Shown: positions 1-12,940 of the stretch, piece by piece
How positions within the stretch are numbered: position 1 is the stretch's first letter
Layout of the letters: each line of letters begins with the position of its first letter
Assembly: GCA_964017045.1 (NCBI GenBank)
Contig: OZ024807.1
Coordinates: 21,684,053-21,748,052, forward strand
Length of the DNA: 64,000 bases
From: Omphiscola glabra
Taxonomy: Eukaryota > Mollusca > Gastropoda > Lymnaeidae
Direction of reading: 5' to 3'
Position numbers and translations under genes: made by a program
Notes under the pieces: model-generated
The model's database searches: none
Told to the model about the DNA's origin: nothing
Seen by the model: only the letters and a program-made list of their open reading frames with translations

Positions 1-3000
1 TATCCTTAAATTTGTCACTGCCTCACTCTGTCATACGAATCAAATAGGTCCGAGTGTATATATATCACACAGTACTTTATTATGCACATTACAAATGTGG
101 TTTTTGATACAGAACATCCATGTAACTAATATAGTTACATTATATGAAATATGGTACACTTTAATATTCTTTAATTCATGAAATAACATGACAGTCAAAA
201 ATGGCGACGTCCTTCTCTCTCTAACCAAAACCGTGCACACTCAATATGGCATCCAGCCTCTCACTCCAAAGTCATGCAGTCTTCATACGCCCCTAAAAAC
301 TAATTCCCCTTATTCTCATCCTATGATTAAATTACTCCGCCACCGTGCATGGGAATAGAAATACAGTCATGGGACTGAGTACCATTCACTCGTTGTGTTA
401 CGGTGGCATTTCAGAAGTGCAAGAATAGCTTGTAATAAATACAGAGAAGTAATTGTTTTGTTGGTTATAAGGTTAATGTACATGTATAGGCTGAATATTG
501 TGTACTTAAAAATCTCTTCGGTGACCATATTAAAATTATAATTTATGCCAATATTTTCTCAGTGGTTATAAACTTTATTGTTCCCCGACCCCTTTAAAAT
601 ATTTATCAACTTTTGCCAACCGACAACCAGAATTATTGATATAAATAGAGAAACTCTCTGTTTAAAAAAAAAGAAAATCGAATAAGAAATGCTGACTGTA
701 AGCTAGTTGACTTATCAATAATTGATCATCTATATTTTTTTTTTCTTCAGGCTTACACAATTAATTTTTTTTTCAGAATTATCATTTAAAATACAAATCA
801 ATGTGGGATTTTTTTGAGAAGCATATTTTTTTTAATTCTTTGTGTGGAGATAAAATAAAATAAAATTAAAATTTCACTTTTAAATGTGCATTTAAAAATA
901 CAAAATTAAAAGTGAAAAAAAAAAAAAATTAGTGGAAACTTCCAACTTTGAATTTGAGGTAGGGAAAATAAAACAATAACAAAGGAAAATAAATAAACAA
1001 ACAAACCAACAAAAATAGATCATCGAATTTCTGTTTAAAAGACTTTGTCAAAAAAATGTAATTAAATATCAGAAAAGGCGCTGTCATCCACCACATTTCA
1101 AAATTAATTAGAATTTTTTTCTTTAAAAAAATGATTTTTATTTTTGCGTAACAGTAAAAGAGTCATTGTTTAAAAAATGGGGGAAAATGTACATTTATAA
1201 AAGTAAAGAATGCACATTAAGGCTATGTAGCTTTCAAGCGACCCCTGACATATGTTCAGGCCAACTCCATATTGTAGAGTCACTTGTCTAATAGAATTGG
1301 TTGCCAGATTTTGGCATATGGATGCAAAACGTTATAAAAGAAGATTGGGAAACCCAGTTTTTTTTTTTATTTTCTTTACTTTTACTGCCACGCTCGGATG
1401 TAATTTTTTACTTCGGAAATACCCATTGTTATTTGTAATCGTTAACAACCGACAAAAGAACACAACACTCTGCTCAGCTACCTAGACCTAAACTTATAAT
1501 TTTTGTATTGGATTTTATTTAAAGCACTTTATAGCTATTTCGCTAAAAATCAATTTCAATCTAGTGGGTCCTTGATTAAATGCTCAATTTGTCTAAGCAT
1601 ATTAAATATGTAAATTAGTAATGATAAATGAAAATTAAAATTATTGAAAATAATTAATTAAATTAAAAATATATATGGTAAATTGAAATAAACTATTGTC
1701 AGTTATGGGAGTCCAATAGTTACGTCAACAATTTGTACGCAATTGTTGGTCAGAATTAGCACACTTTGTTAATGCAAGGGATGTCAAAAGCTGGACCTCT
1801 TTTCAATTGTAGATTTTTGTTTGCGGAGGTTGGGTGCTATGTCAGTTGCCAGTGGCCAAAGGGGTAGCTAAAAGGTGGCAGATGGGACATACGAGCCGGG
1901 GCGACAGACTTGTGGGGGGGGGCAAAAAATGGGCCTAGATGGAATTAATAGGTCCACCCAAGCGTCATTTTTTCTTTAAATGCTGGTGTGCCATTTTGGG
2001 ACAACTGCAGAGTTTGAATCATGAAAGGGAGGACGGCATAAAATATTTGGGCTCTCATGGCCGCCTTAATGGTTGCTACGCCACAAGTCAGTGTATCTAT
2101 CGATACCAACATTGGCGATCGTTTTCTTTGATGATTAGGGCGGAAATCGATGGCGCCGATGAATCTTAATTGGTGGAGGGGTTTGGGGAGATTTTAAAAT
2201 CTATAGGTGTATTTTTTTTAGTATACTTGAATTCGATGGTTCTGTTATACCTTATACAGAGAAGAACATTTTTAAAGATCCGTTGGAGGCTTTATTTAGC
2301 CCATTGCAAACATAAACTGAATTTACTCCGTTTGTGGCGTTCCCCAGGGAAATCATTAGGCATAATCTTATAATCAACCCTATACTGTACCATTGATTAG
2401 CGTAAGGAAAGGTGTCCATCATTTTTATTTGGAATTTCAAACAACTTTAACTTTTTTAAATTGCCTCTTTGCTATACTTTAAAATATGTTTATCTAAATC
2501 CACAGAATCTATTTTAAATTGAAGAATTAGGAATACTATTTTTTTTTCAAAGCACTTACCACAAATGGAATTGGCATGATAATCAAAATGCTTGTTCACA
2601 CAAAAACAAATTCTTAGCTTTCTACTGGATTCTTATCTAAAAAAAATTAACAATATAAAACAAATGAGAGCAATGTCAATGGATCGGGCACTATGTTTGT
2701 TATTATGACATTAAAAGGAGAAAAGCAGTTTTTAAGTTAATAATAATAAATATGGGCTAAGTATTTTAAAATAATAAACAAATCTGCTATTCAGGAAACT
2801 TTGTAACAAAAGTAGAACATTTAAAAGAAAAAAAAATTTCTTTATTTAATAAACATTTTTGAAACGTGCACTATTTCTTTGCTCCATTTAAATTATAAAT
2901 TAGAAGAAAAGGCATAATGAGTAATTTCTTAGTCATGCTTTAACGGTGATTAATATTTTGAAAAAAAGATTTCACATGTTTATTACTTGACTAACTATTA

Positions 3001-3659
3001 TTAAAATTGTAGACCCATATAGGTATGTAAATTTATTTTAATACAGTGTCCTTAAAGTCTTTAAACTTGTGCAAACAAAAAATAATAATAATAATACTAA
3101 TAGCGATATATGGGGAACAACAGGAAGTAATATTGGTGAGGTCAGAGCGATTTTTAAAAAAGACTGAATACTATAACTTGATTAGCCTTAAATATACGGA
3201 TCATCAAATAAATCAAGCCTAGCGATATTTCATAGATTCCACTAATTGTAATATGTTAAAGGCACCGGTTAATATGCCATTGTCATTTTTTATCCGGAAA
3301 TATAGCTGAAAGAAACACTGATGCTAACAAAAACTATATTTTTGAAAGCATGATGCCTTTATTCAATTTTTAATTAACACAAATTTCTAGTTTAAAAGTC
3401 ATGCTTTTGTTATAAAATATAATTTGAGTGCTTGTATCTAAATAAATTGACATTTAAAATACTCCTAAATATCTAAATATTTATAGTTGTAAAAAAATTC
3501 AACCCCACATTTAAAAACAATCAAATAAAATCATCTGTTACTAGTCTATGAAACAAATAATATTCCAAATCATGAGTTTTTCTATTCCGAGACCATTTAG
3601 TGCATTTCGTTAAAGTTCCGTATAAATATATATTGTTTATACAAAAAAAAAATGCAAGC
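1..3659. other. gene-free AT-rich sequence
   Basis: No supported gene. From about 540 onward this is the 3' flank of the block A gene copy. Homopolymer runs and short shadow frames only. Confidence 0.6.
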
Positions 3660-4890
3660 TCAGTCGTAAGAAAAACACTCCATTCCTTGACTGCAATAGT
3701 TTTTCCCTTTAGTATTAACTCCACTGTGGACGTGGTCAACGATCCATGCGTCATCATAATGTCCGAGTAAGTGGACGTGGGCACCGCTGCTCCCTGGACA
3801 CGTCACTGTGTCGTACGTGTACGTTGTAATTTTTGTATTTACCACTTCTATCTTCACGTGTTTATCCTTAAGAAATCCAACCGAGATCTGCTTGGGGCAT
3901 CCGTGTGGATGGGAGACAATTACGATACGTTTTTCAGTTATGTCCCCTTGTATTTCTTAAGCGTCTTGTTCCACTGCGCGCGCCAGTCTCGGACCATTTT
4001 TTCAAGCATCGTCATAAATTTCTCATCACACGATGTGGTTTCCAAGATGCACATGTCTAGATCTATGTCCCATTTCTCTATAAACCAACCATCGAGAGTT
4101 ACCTTCTCGCTCTGAGGACTGTCATAGAAAAGAGTAAACGTGTTTTTTTCTGCCTCGTGCTCGTTGAAAACAACGTGCACGGCTGTGTACAGACTCACCG
4201 TCCACCACACTTTACTGGGGATGTCCGACGAACGACATATTTTACACGTGCATGCTTTTGATGCATTTTCATCATTGCATTTCTCCACACGTCTGATTCG
4301 CCCCGTCCCTACTCTGCAGGTGTTGGCTCCCTTTCGATGGCGCAAGTGCCGATGTGTTGGTCTTTTGTAACTTGTGAACCGTACGTTTAGTTTTACAGTT
4401 AAATCGGATATGGTTTGTATCATCTTGAAGACCTCAATGTCTTGAAATTCCTTGGGCAGGCGATTTATTTTATAATCGTCTATTGCTATGAAGTCTTTGT
4501 GATAAGCTTTCTTTCTACACTTTTGAAAGCCGTTTGTCAGATCTGTCTCTTCTCCCATTTCCTCAAACGCAATTTCGTACGTACCTAATTTATTCAACAT
4601 TGCGCTTTAAAATATATTTAAAAATGATAGATATAAATATACATGTCGTATGACGATCATCATGTTGAATGTTTTTATTATAATCATAGTGTTAATTAAA
4701 GCTATTTTGATTGAAAAACTTTGAAGTTTATGAAAATATTGAAACATTTCAATGCAATTGATCAAGCGTTTAATGCAAAAAAATATTGGATACAAAATCA
4801 CAAACATTTTTTTAGCAACGACCTTGCAGAAGATAAATACAATATATAATCTAATATTGCTTCATTAAATAATAAAATAATGTTTTTTAC

Positions 4891-5094
4891 AAGGAAATTC
4901 ATTCTCTTTCTGGTGCTGTTTTGTATCTGCTTCTGGCTCTCTTAGAAAATAATCTGCAAGTTTCTCCTTAAACATGGGATCAATTTCTTGCTGGTCATGT
5001 TTGGTGTCTGCTTCTCGGTCTCTTGAAAACGAAACCCTAAGTCTGTCTTTGAATGATAAAGTGTAATGTTTTGGTCTATCGGAAATTGATGGTT
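4891..5094 (-). other. exon 4 of the broken protease-like paralog, with internal duplication
   Basis: The exon is 204 bases, against 123 in the intact copy (47275-47397). It begins EPSISDRP, homologous to ESSISERA. The extra length comes from a repeat of a segment of the form (D/E)READTK... then EPEADTKQ..., so the region grew by internal duplication. Acceptor TTGTAG and donor GTAAAA. Confidence 0.6.
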
Positions 5095-5610
5095 CTACAA
5101 TTATCGAAATCATTTAAAGGTAACAGATGTTCATTTTGCAATAAATGTTATTAGAGGATGTAATATTTATTATTTTCTTTTTAAAATATATGTCATAATA
5201 CCTTGTTAAAAACATTTAAGAAAATATCAACTTATAACACTATGTTTGTCTTTTTTCAAAATATATTTACATACGATTCATTATTGATTCCAATAAATAG
5301 AAGTGTTTTTAATTAAATTGTAGTACACATAAATTTTCAACACATAAATATAGACACATTTAACCCAGTACAATATAAATATATATATAGTTATTTATTT
5401 AATGTTTTTATTTTTTATTTTGCTCTTTTGAATTTTGTCTGGTAATTGCGGTGCTATTATACTTTTCGCAAATACTGCACATTTCACACTATAACATGAA
5501 TGTTCGATTGAACAAATGATAATCATTAGTCTCTAAAATACATACTTAAATACTTTTTTTTAAATATGGGTCATTCAACCTATCATGATACTCAGTATTT
5601 AAATATGTAC

Positions 5611-5694
5611 CACCCGTTAGTTCAGTGCGATTATCTAAGTCTTCAAAATAACCAGGATCATCAAATTCATAATGAAGATATTTATCAGAAGTCA
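5611..5694 (-). other. exon 3 of the duplicated protease-like gene family, copy A-1
   Basis: The 84-base exon has a TTTCAG acceptor and a GTACAT donor, phase 1 at both ends, coding for ...SDKYLHYEFDDPGYFEDL.... It is homologous to 48450-48533 and to the degenerate copy near 7,673-7,751. Splicing from this copy would keep the frame into 5094-4891. Confidence 0.65.
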
Positions 5695-5929
5695 CTGAAA
5701 ATAAATATAAATATGAAACATATAATTATATATTATAGTTAATAAATATAAATATGAAACATATAGTTATATCTTATAGTTAATTGAAGATTAAATTTTT
5801 AAGAATACAATTTTAACTTATAAATGTCCTAAACTAAATGTATGGAGAATTTACATTATTATATCAAAAGAGAAGAGAGGAAAAGACTAAAAATCTAAAT
5901 ATCACAATGTTGAAAAGCCCTAGGAATCA

Positions 5930-6990
5930 GAAATCTTTTGTGGACGGTCTGGAATAACGTATGGATTCCACACCAATTGGAAAATGACAATGTCGAAGCA
6001 GACAAGGAATCAGTTAGATTGATGTTTTACAAAACCGCCTTGGAGTTTCTGGGGCCAAACTCGAAAAACACCAGGAGTGGTTTGATGATATTTAGACATA
6101 ATCAATCAAATCCTGGAGGAAAAAATACCGTCTCCACCACACTTCCGTGAACAAACCGAGGTCAGTACCAATGAAAGATGCGTACAACAGTAATAAGAAG
6201 GAAGGTGCAGCAAAAACTGCGTCTAATTCAAAATAAATGTTTGAGGAACATGCCCGACGAGATCCAACGCCATGCGGACCGACATGAACAAATAATTTAT
6301 ACTCCGCTCTGAGAACAGTCTACGGCCCAGCTTCATCAGGATCATCCTCACTTCTCGAACAAGGAAATCGGTCTGCTGGTGGTCAGAAGAAATGTTTGAA
6401 AGAAAATCTAAATTCATCACTAATGTCGTTCGACACAAACCCAGATTCGTGGGAGAAAAAGCAAGGATCAAACATCATTGTGTTAAACTTTACACAGCAG
6501 CTCCATGCAACGTGAAGTTAGCAGAACAGCGGCTGCACACGAGACATACCAGGAAGGCCCGGTCTGACTCTGCTCCCGGAGATCACCCATCATTCATCAT
6601 TCTCTTGCACCTACTGCACAAGAACGGTTCTTACCGAAAATGGCCTTATTAGCCACCTGCACACCTTTAGACATAACTTTCACAAATATGATAAAAGTGG
6701 TCTTGGCCGACTCCCGAATGACGAAAACATTTAGTGATCATTTAAATTTGATAACAGCTGATTTTGTATGTATAGTATGGTACAGGGCGGAAGCAGCTGT
6801 AAAGAGAGCGCAGAGAAAGGCCAGAAAACACTGCTCCACCGCATTCGTGTGTGGGACATGCAAAAGAGACTGCCACTCGAGGATCGGTCTCACTAGCCAC
6901 ACCAAGAGCTGCAATCAGACAAGATAAATCTATCGTCTCTCGTAGACGGAAAGATGCCATACATACATATATTTATATCTATACTTTTCT
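5930..6990 (+). mobile_element. degraded LINE ORF2 fragment
   Basis: Frames with stops and shifts read through typical linker sequence of non-LTR retrotransposon polyproteins (KESVRLMFYKTALEFLGP; then LRTVYGPASSGSSSLLEQ) and end with a zinc-knuckle C-terminus (FVCGTCKRDCHSRIGLTSHT) and the usual AGACGGAAAGATGCC 3' end. The reverse transcriptase core is missing. It sits between the two copies of exon 3 in block A. Confidence 0.75.
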
Positions 6991-7043
6991 TTTTTTTTTT
7001 TATTTTGCTCTTTTGAACTTTTTATTGTAATTGCGGTGCAATT

Positions 7044-7525
7044 GAAATATCTCATTAGGAAATGGCGTCAGCGGGCCGTCGAGCTCGCGCTCCTTATGCC
7101 CTCCCTGGCACCCCCCCCCACACCTGCCAGGCGCCGGTTTTCCCCGACGTCGGGCCGTGCGGGGGAGCGCCAGAGACATCCTCGAGCGTGGAGCGTCCCC
7201 ACCGGCAACCGCTCGATCGGGTTTGCCGCCGGAGACCCTCCCCGCCCGGAGACATCTGGTCGACCGAAGACGCTGCGTTTAAAGCGTCCGCAGTCCACTT
7301 TCCTAGGGGCCGAGACGGTAAATTAACGTCCTAATATCTCCCCCCGCCCGTCTCCCTCTAAGAGGGACTCTACAGTGGGCTTCCACCTCTCAACTAATTC
7401 GCGAAGTAGCTGGGACGAAACGGTTGCCTAGGAGCAGCTTTCTCAGGGCTGCATATTTAGAATCACCGGCCATAGGCTTCCACCACAGCCTATCGCCTCA
7501 TATCCCTTAACGGCAACTTCTAATC
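7044..7525. mobile_element. 482-bp GC-rich insertion of unknown family
   Basis: Flanked by a perfect 14-base target-site duplication, ATTGCGGTGCAATT, at 7030-7043 and 7526-7539. Composition is strikingly GC-rich against AT-rich surroundings. It is open in two plus frames for about 90 codons, with low-complexity Pro/Arg/Ala translations that I do not recognise. The TSD length suits target-primed retrotransposition (a SINE or a truncated LINE), but no A-tail is seen. Confidence 0.65.
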
Positions 7526-7667
7526 ATTGCGGTGCAATTATACGTTTCGCAGATACTGCCCATTGCACATTATAATATACATGTTTGAGTGAACAAATCA
7601 TAAGCATTAGTTTCTTTTTTGTAAAAAGATGTATCATTCAAGCTATCATGATAATCAGTATTTAAAT

Positions 7668-7751
7668 ATTTACCAATTTAGTGAGATTATCCAAGTCTAC
7701 AACAAATCCAGGATCATCAAATTCATAATGAAGATATGTATCAAAAGTCAC
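7668..7751 (-). other. exon 3 duplicate, copy A-2 (degenerate 3' end)
   Basis: This is a second tandem copy of the DKYLHYEFDDPG exon, reading TFDTYLHYEFDDPGF. Its end lacks the LKD codons, and the nearest donor (TTG then GTAAAT) falls in phase 0 rather than phase 1, so use of this copy would shift the frame. It is separated from copy A-1 by a LINE fragment and a GC-rich insert. Confidence 0.55.
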
Positions 7752-8977
7752 TGAAAATAAATATAACTATGAAACATATAGAGTTATTTCTTAGTTAATG
7801 TATAGATTTATTTTTTTTTAGTATACAATGGTAACTTATAAATGTCTAAAGTTAAAAATGTGGAGAACTTACATTAGTATATCAACAGAGAAGAAATGAA
7901 ATATTAAAACGTTAAGCAAATTAAAGAATTTTAACTTATTATCCTTTTTGGCCGCCATATTTTTTCCAATGTTTCGAATTGTATTTTATGACTTCTGTGG
8001 AATAAAACTTAAGTATTTACTTTCTTCCATCATACTATTCAATATATAGCTTGGATAATATTTGCAGTATTTCATTTAAGGATTTTATGCATAAACAAAA
8101 ATTTACTTCATTTTGAGTATTATTTTTTCCATTATACTATTTTTGTTTTCATATATGTTAATTGACACTGCTACTGTATGCAAACTGGACAAAATTAAAA
8201 CAATAGCTTATATAATCATTTGTGAAGAGAAAATTCCACGATCACACAAAATTATCTTTTAAAAGATAGTATTACAAAAAGCATAAGCTAAATTCATATA
8301 CATTAAGATTATTAATATAGCTTTTAAAAAATCTACATACTCTAGGCTTTACCTTCTTAGTTTTTTCCAGAGTTCGATATAAGCACTAAATTAACTCCGT
8401 CATACAAGTAATGCGTATGCAATACATAACACCGTTAAAAAATTGTAAGGCCTAACCCATGCACTTTTTTAAAATGAAGAAGCGTACTAAATTGTGTCAG
8501 AAAATTATCTTACTCAAATCTTAGACAATAAAATCCTTGAATTAAATATTTAATTCAATCGGCAGAAGCAGCACTGAGCACGATAGAGCTAGACTTACAC
8601 ATACGTCTTTTCGAAACCAAGAGGAATATCCCATGTTCATTAAGTAATCCAAAATAAATTTAAACAGGGTGATCAAACCAATCAATGACGAGATCAAGCT
8701 ACAACGGGTCAAGTGTTGTGTTTAATTTTTTAGTCACCAAACAGCAAAACACAAACGACGGTCCTGCTACTCGACTTTATAAAACCACCATCCCCAACCC
8801 AACCAAATTGTAGATTTCTATACACCATACAATTTTAGTAATAAATATTATGATAATGTTAATAGTTCCATTTTTAAGAGGTGATTATTAAATAGTAAGC
8901 CTAAGCATAAATACGGAAATTTTAGAAATATTTAAATATAAAGCTGACGTGATAACACCTGGATGAACGATCTAAAC

Positions 8978-9178
8978 CAGCGGTTCTCAACCTGTGGGTC
9001 GCGACCCCTTGGGGGGGGGGGTCGAACGACTCTTTCACAGGGGTCGCCTAAGACCATCGGAAAACACATATACACTACAGTTAATAAATATTACGAAAAT
9101 AATTTTGTGGTTGGGGTTAACCACAGCATGAGCAACTGTAATAAAGGGTCGCGACATTAGGAAGGTTGAGAACCACTT
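8978..9178 (+). mobile_element. SPIN-like hAT non-autonomous transposon, copy 1
   Basis: Begins CAGCGGTTCTCAACC and ends GGTTGAGAACCACT, with GGGTCGCGACCCC-type inner ends and CTAAGACCATCGGAAAACAC internally. Flanks ATCTAAAC and ATATAAAC agree at 7 of 8 positions, the hAT 8-bp TSD. The ends and body resemble the SPIN family, known for horizontal transfer among tetrapods, a triatomine bug and the pond snail Lymnaea. Confidence 0.75.
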
Positions 9179-9344
9179 ATATAAACAGTTAACACACAAA
9201 TTTAAGTCATATACTTAATTAATGCTCTCTCTACAAAAAAAACTTGTGTGTTAATTTATGATGGCTGATTATGACTTACCTTAAACATGATACAACCATA
9301 ACGATGTTACGCCACATTCAAAAGCAGAGCGAGCCACTGGTGTG

Positions 9345-9352
9345 TATTTATA
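9345..9352 (-). promoter_or_regulatory. TATA box of block A gene copy
   Basis: TATAAATA on the minus strand lies about 65 bases upstream of a strong GTAAGTC donor (exon end at 9280), giving a 5' UTR exon of roughly 40 bases. The TATA box, the spacing and the donor are conserved in block B at 52,453-52,458. Confidence 0.6.
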
Positions 9353-11040
9353 GTTTTCAGAAAATAGTTGTAAAGGTGTTTTCTCGAAAAATGCTCAAAC
9401 CGCTGAATCAATCATTCGTATTTAAAATTTCTCAAACGGTCAAGGGTCACTGCTTTTAAACGACGTGTTTATAAATAGTTTTTGTTATTGGATATGTAGG
9501 CCTACTCTCTAACCATGGACCTTATAATGTACTCGAATGTAATGCCTTGCTAACGCTGTACGTAATTTCTTGTTACAGTACGTTGGTGCTGTCGTGTTAT
9601 AAAACAGCTCTTTAAGCTATGTAAAAATCCTTACGCCATTTTAAAATAAAAAAAAATATAAAAACTTTTTAAACTGATGAAAACAAATATTAAGCAACAT
9701 TAAAACATGTGCAATCTCTTTTGCAGTGTCAAATAATTGTGTACTAAAAGAAAGATTGATATGATAGAAATACGTCGTTGACTTTAAACATGTTTGAAAC
9801 ATCAATGTATACTATTTGAAATGAGCTCTACAGTTAACGTTTTCTAATATAATCAAACACACAATGCATTAAAACTGTTTAACACAAGCTTGTAGTACTT
9901 CAATAAGAATATAGTATTCGTAGATTCAAATAATTACTCCAAGAACAGTCATTCGGAACAAGTTAAAAACTGAAACACGTATAAAATCTCTCCGCGGTAG
10001 ACAACTTGTAAATATGCTCGTTGCTTTTTTCTATTACTGGGCTATTTGCATCGTTAGCAAAAAAAAAAAAAATAATAATAATTATTGTCGTTCATTGTCA
10101 TGGCTCTTTGTGTAAGAACACACTTATTCCACTAAAAGATTTTTTTAAAAATTATCTAATCTAAAATATTAGCACATAAATACAGAAAGAGATACAGTTA
10201 TTACGACTATTTGAAACAATGAGCAAACTATAGGAGTACACTTCAGATGTGGAAAATGTAGGATATATTCATTTTGTTTAAAAAAAGATGTAACACTATG
10301 ACGGGATTTATTGTTTTGTAAATTAAGTTTTTCTTAAAAAAACATTTGAACAAAAATGTTTCCAAATTATTTTGAAAATGTTTTTATTCTTTACGACAAG
10401 CAAATGCATGTATAACAATTATCATTTGCAGTGAATATACGAATCTTAAAGGCAGAAACAGACGATACGTGAAACGGGAAGAATGTAGCAAATAAAACAA
10501 TACAAAAATACAAAGTAAGCCAGCAACCACGATTTTCTTGCAAACGACGGATTGATGCAAGGAATGCAGATATTTATTTTTTTTTAATGAAACACTATGT
10601 CTGTTAACCGCGATAATTTTGCAATGTAAATTTATATCATCTGTTTAATAAAGAAATAACGTATTAATTGTTAAAATTATAGAAAATCTAAATTCCACCG
10701 TCACTCTCCAACTTTATTACGTATACAAACGTATTTCATTAATAATTGTTTGTACAGTGCACTTTGTTCATTCACTAACTTTAGTCTAGAGAGTTTAAGT
10801 TTAACAACGCTTAAACCAACGATAGAAAAATATTGGCACTGAAATGTATCCCAGGTATCGCAGACCTTTTTACTCTCAAACTCTTAAAATCGTAAAACAT
10901 CATCACAAAATAATTCAATACATTATCATAAGAGTTTTTAAAAAAGCACTTTATATAATGTATACACCTATGTTTACTCTTAGATTTCGGCGTACAGTGT
11001 ACGATTTTTTAGGTGTATACATTGTTGAAAAAGTATCACA

Positions 11041-11260
11041 TTGATATACCACTGCCACATTGTAGTGCACCTGTCCTATTGTAAAAACATTCATAAATGA
11101 GTGTACCACAGTTATGTTAATGTATCGCGCAAATTTGTTGTATAGCGGCCAATGTTGTACCATGGTCACGTTATTGTAAAACTTGCATATTGTTGCACCA
11201 CTTGCTCCTTTTGTACCACCGCCACAGTATTGGATGAAGCCTAATGTTACGACATTGTGC
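11041..11260. repeat. degenerate tandem repeat
   Basis: Imperfect copies of a unit around TATTGTACCACCGCCACATT. The copies are heavily diverged. Confidence 0.4.
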
Positions 11261-11299
11261 CTTTTTATAAAGGTACTCTGTCAAATAAAGTTCGAGTCT

Positions 11300-12245
11300 G
11301 GTCAACAACTGTCCAAAATATCTACCGTTTTAAGTTAGGAATAATCTGCAGTTGAAACGATGAACCATTAATAAACACATATGAGCGACAAAGAAGCATG
11401 CCTTTCAGTACTGTTCGCTTTGGGGAATAATGTATAAAGAAAATGCGATAGTCGTTAAAGTTAACAATATAGCTATAATGTAGTATTGAAATAAAAAGAA
11501 GCAGCGTAAGATAAGTGGCATAAAGACATAATTAAACGTTTTTCATGTTACACAAAATTATAAAATCCAAAAATCGTTTAATATAGTAATAAATCAATAG
11601 CTAAAACTAATATTTAAATTTTTAGGTATTTAAATTATAATAAATGATACATTTGAAAAACGTGATACAAAATTAAATGAACTTCTACAATTTTAAAATA
11701 ATTGTTATAATTTATAAATTCAACAAATATTTTAGCTTACATTTATTGTAACGATAGATTATCAATTTAAAAACTCAAAATAAATGTGATTCTTTGAATA
11801 CATTTTGACAAAAAATGTTGGTGAAAAGCTTTATATCCGGTGTTTTAAGAACATTATTAAAACATTTTTAGTATAAATTGCCAAAATAAAAAGATGTTTA
11901 GAAAGCTGAAACATTTTTATAAAATATTTAAAACTTATAATGGTAATGATGTACATGGTATGTACATATTTATTTACTGGAGAGTTACGTTTAATTAAGT
12001 AGCAGACTGATTGCTTTTACGCAATTTGGATAAACCCATCAAATTGTATCCAAAACAAGTGTGTGTCTGCATAAACCTGCTTTCTCCATAAAAAGTTAAA
12101 TTAATTTATATTTTAAATTCAAGAGAACTATAATACTTTGGTCAACAACTGTCCAGCATATCTACCTGTTAAATGCTAGGAATATCCGGCAGTTGAAACG
12201 ATGCACCGTTAATAAACATATGGCCGATTAAGATGCATGCGTTTC
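11300..12245. repeat. pair of direct repeats of about 115 bp
   Basis: GGTCAACAACTGTCC...CAGTTGAAACGATG...TTTCAGTACT occurs at about 11,300-11,415 and again at 12,139-12,253, roughly 80 percent alike by eye. The 720 bases between them hold no gene. Confidence 0.65.
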
Positions 12246-12728
12246 AGTACTTGTAGTTTTAGCTAGTTCTCTGTGAAATAACTTTTATTATATATTTCCT
12301 ATTAGTATTGTCTAAAGTCAAAGTAAAATAATTGTCTGAAGCGTAATAAATTGCAAAGTGAAAAGACAAGAAACTGAGTGGGCAAGAGTCAATTGGCTAA
12401 TTTGTAGCTTAAAATATTACATCAAAAGCATGATAAAGTAGCATTGACAAATAATTGCAAAGTTAACCATAGTTACACAAAATGGTATATCGATTATGTA
12501 GTCCACACTGACCAAATGACATAACTAATTTTACTGACCTTCAGGTTTTTTCTAGCATATAATCTGTATATTTCTTTTTGCTTTAACATGAACGCGTCAT
12601 CCTCATTATTCATCATACTAACAATATACTTATATAGAATTATTCATCATACTAACAATAGACTTATATGAAATAGAGGGAAAATAAACATAACATCAAC
12701 AAAGAAAATTGTTATGAACTACACTGGC

Positions 12729-12739
12729 TTCTCTCTCTA

Positions 12740-12790
<51 letters not shown>
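12729..12790. repeat. (CT)n microsatellite
   Basis: An almost pure CT run with two TATC interruptions, about 150 bases beyond the receptor stop codon, on the 3' UTR side. Confidence 0.9.
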
Positions 12791-12792
<2 letters not shown>

Positions 12793-12940
12793 GATAGTGA
12801 TACATACCACGAACGACTTTGTGCCTCAATGTGTTTTAATCGAAAAGGATATGTCTCGCACTAAATTTCTAGCTCTTCCAGTTTAGAACATTCATATTTG
12901 CTTGGAAGTGCAGCGTAGTATGAAATCCTGGACGACATGG

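Larger units (their letters stand above)
3660..9320 (-). pseudogene. broken paralog of the PA-clan protease-like gene
   Basis: This is the block A counterpart of the gene at 45,991-48,743. Recognisable pieces: 5' UTR exon about 9320-9280; start exon from acceptor 7994 with ATG at 7958 (MAAKKD); one copy of exon 3 ending at about 7673 and another at 5694-5611; exon 4 at 5094-4891; main exon 4584-3660. In the main exon the intact gene reads KYKGTELADK, but here the GAA codon is TAA and four bases are missing nearby (about 3,915-3,940), so the half with the His and Asp motifs and the half with GSSG are in different frames. About 17 codons are also missing upstream of the GTGRI motif, and the splice donor after MAAKKD is lost. 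The triad residues are still visible. A sequencing error could explain the frameshift alone but not all the changes together. Confidence 0.72.
540..10860. repeat. segmental duplication block A
   Basis: Collinear, direct-orientation matches to block B (44,670-54,210): CCAATATTTTCTCAGTGG at about 545 and 44,675; the gene exons; the ACCAATCAATGACGAGATCA segment at about 8,678 and 51,746; the promoter at about 9,350 and 52,455; and GGCACTGAAA(T/C)GTAT(C/G)CCAGG near 10,834 and 54,172. Divergence is substantial, with many indels and lineage-specific insertions, so the duplication is not recent. Confidence 0.75.
9360..12940. other. intergenic, between block A promoter and receptor 3' end
   Basis: No gene seen. 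To about 10,860 it is block A upstream flank matching 52,460-54,210; after that come diverged repeats and AT-rich sequence. Confidence 0.5.

Noticed and set aside
7036..7334. Overlapping GC-rich frames of 76-96 codons
   Set aside because: Open only because of high GC in the 482-bp insertion; no family recognised.
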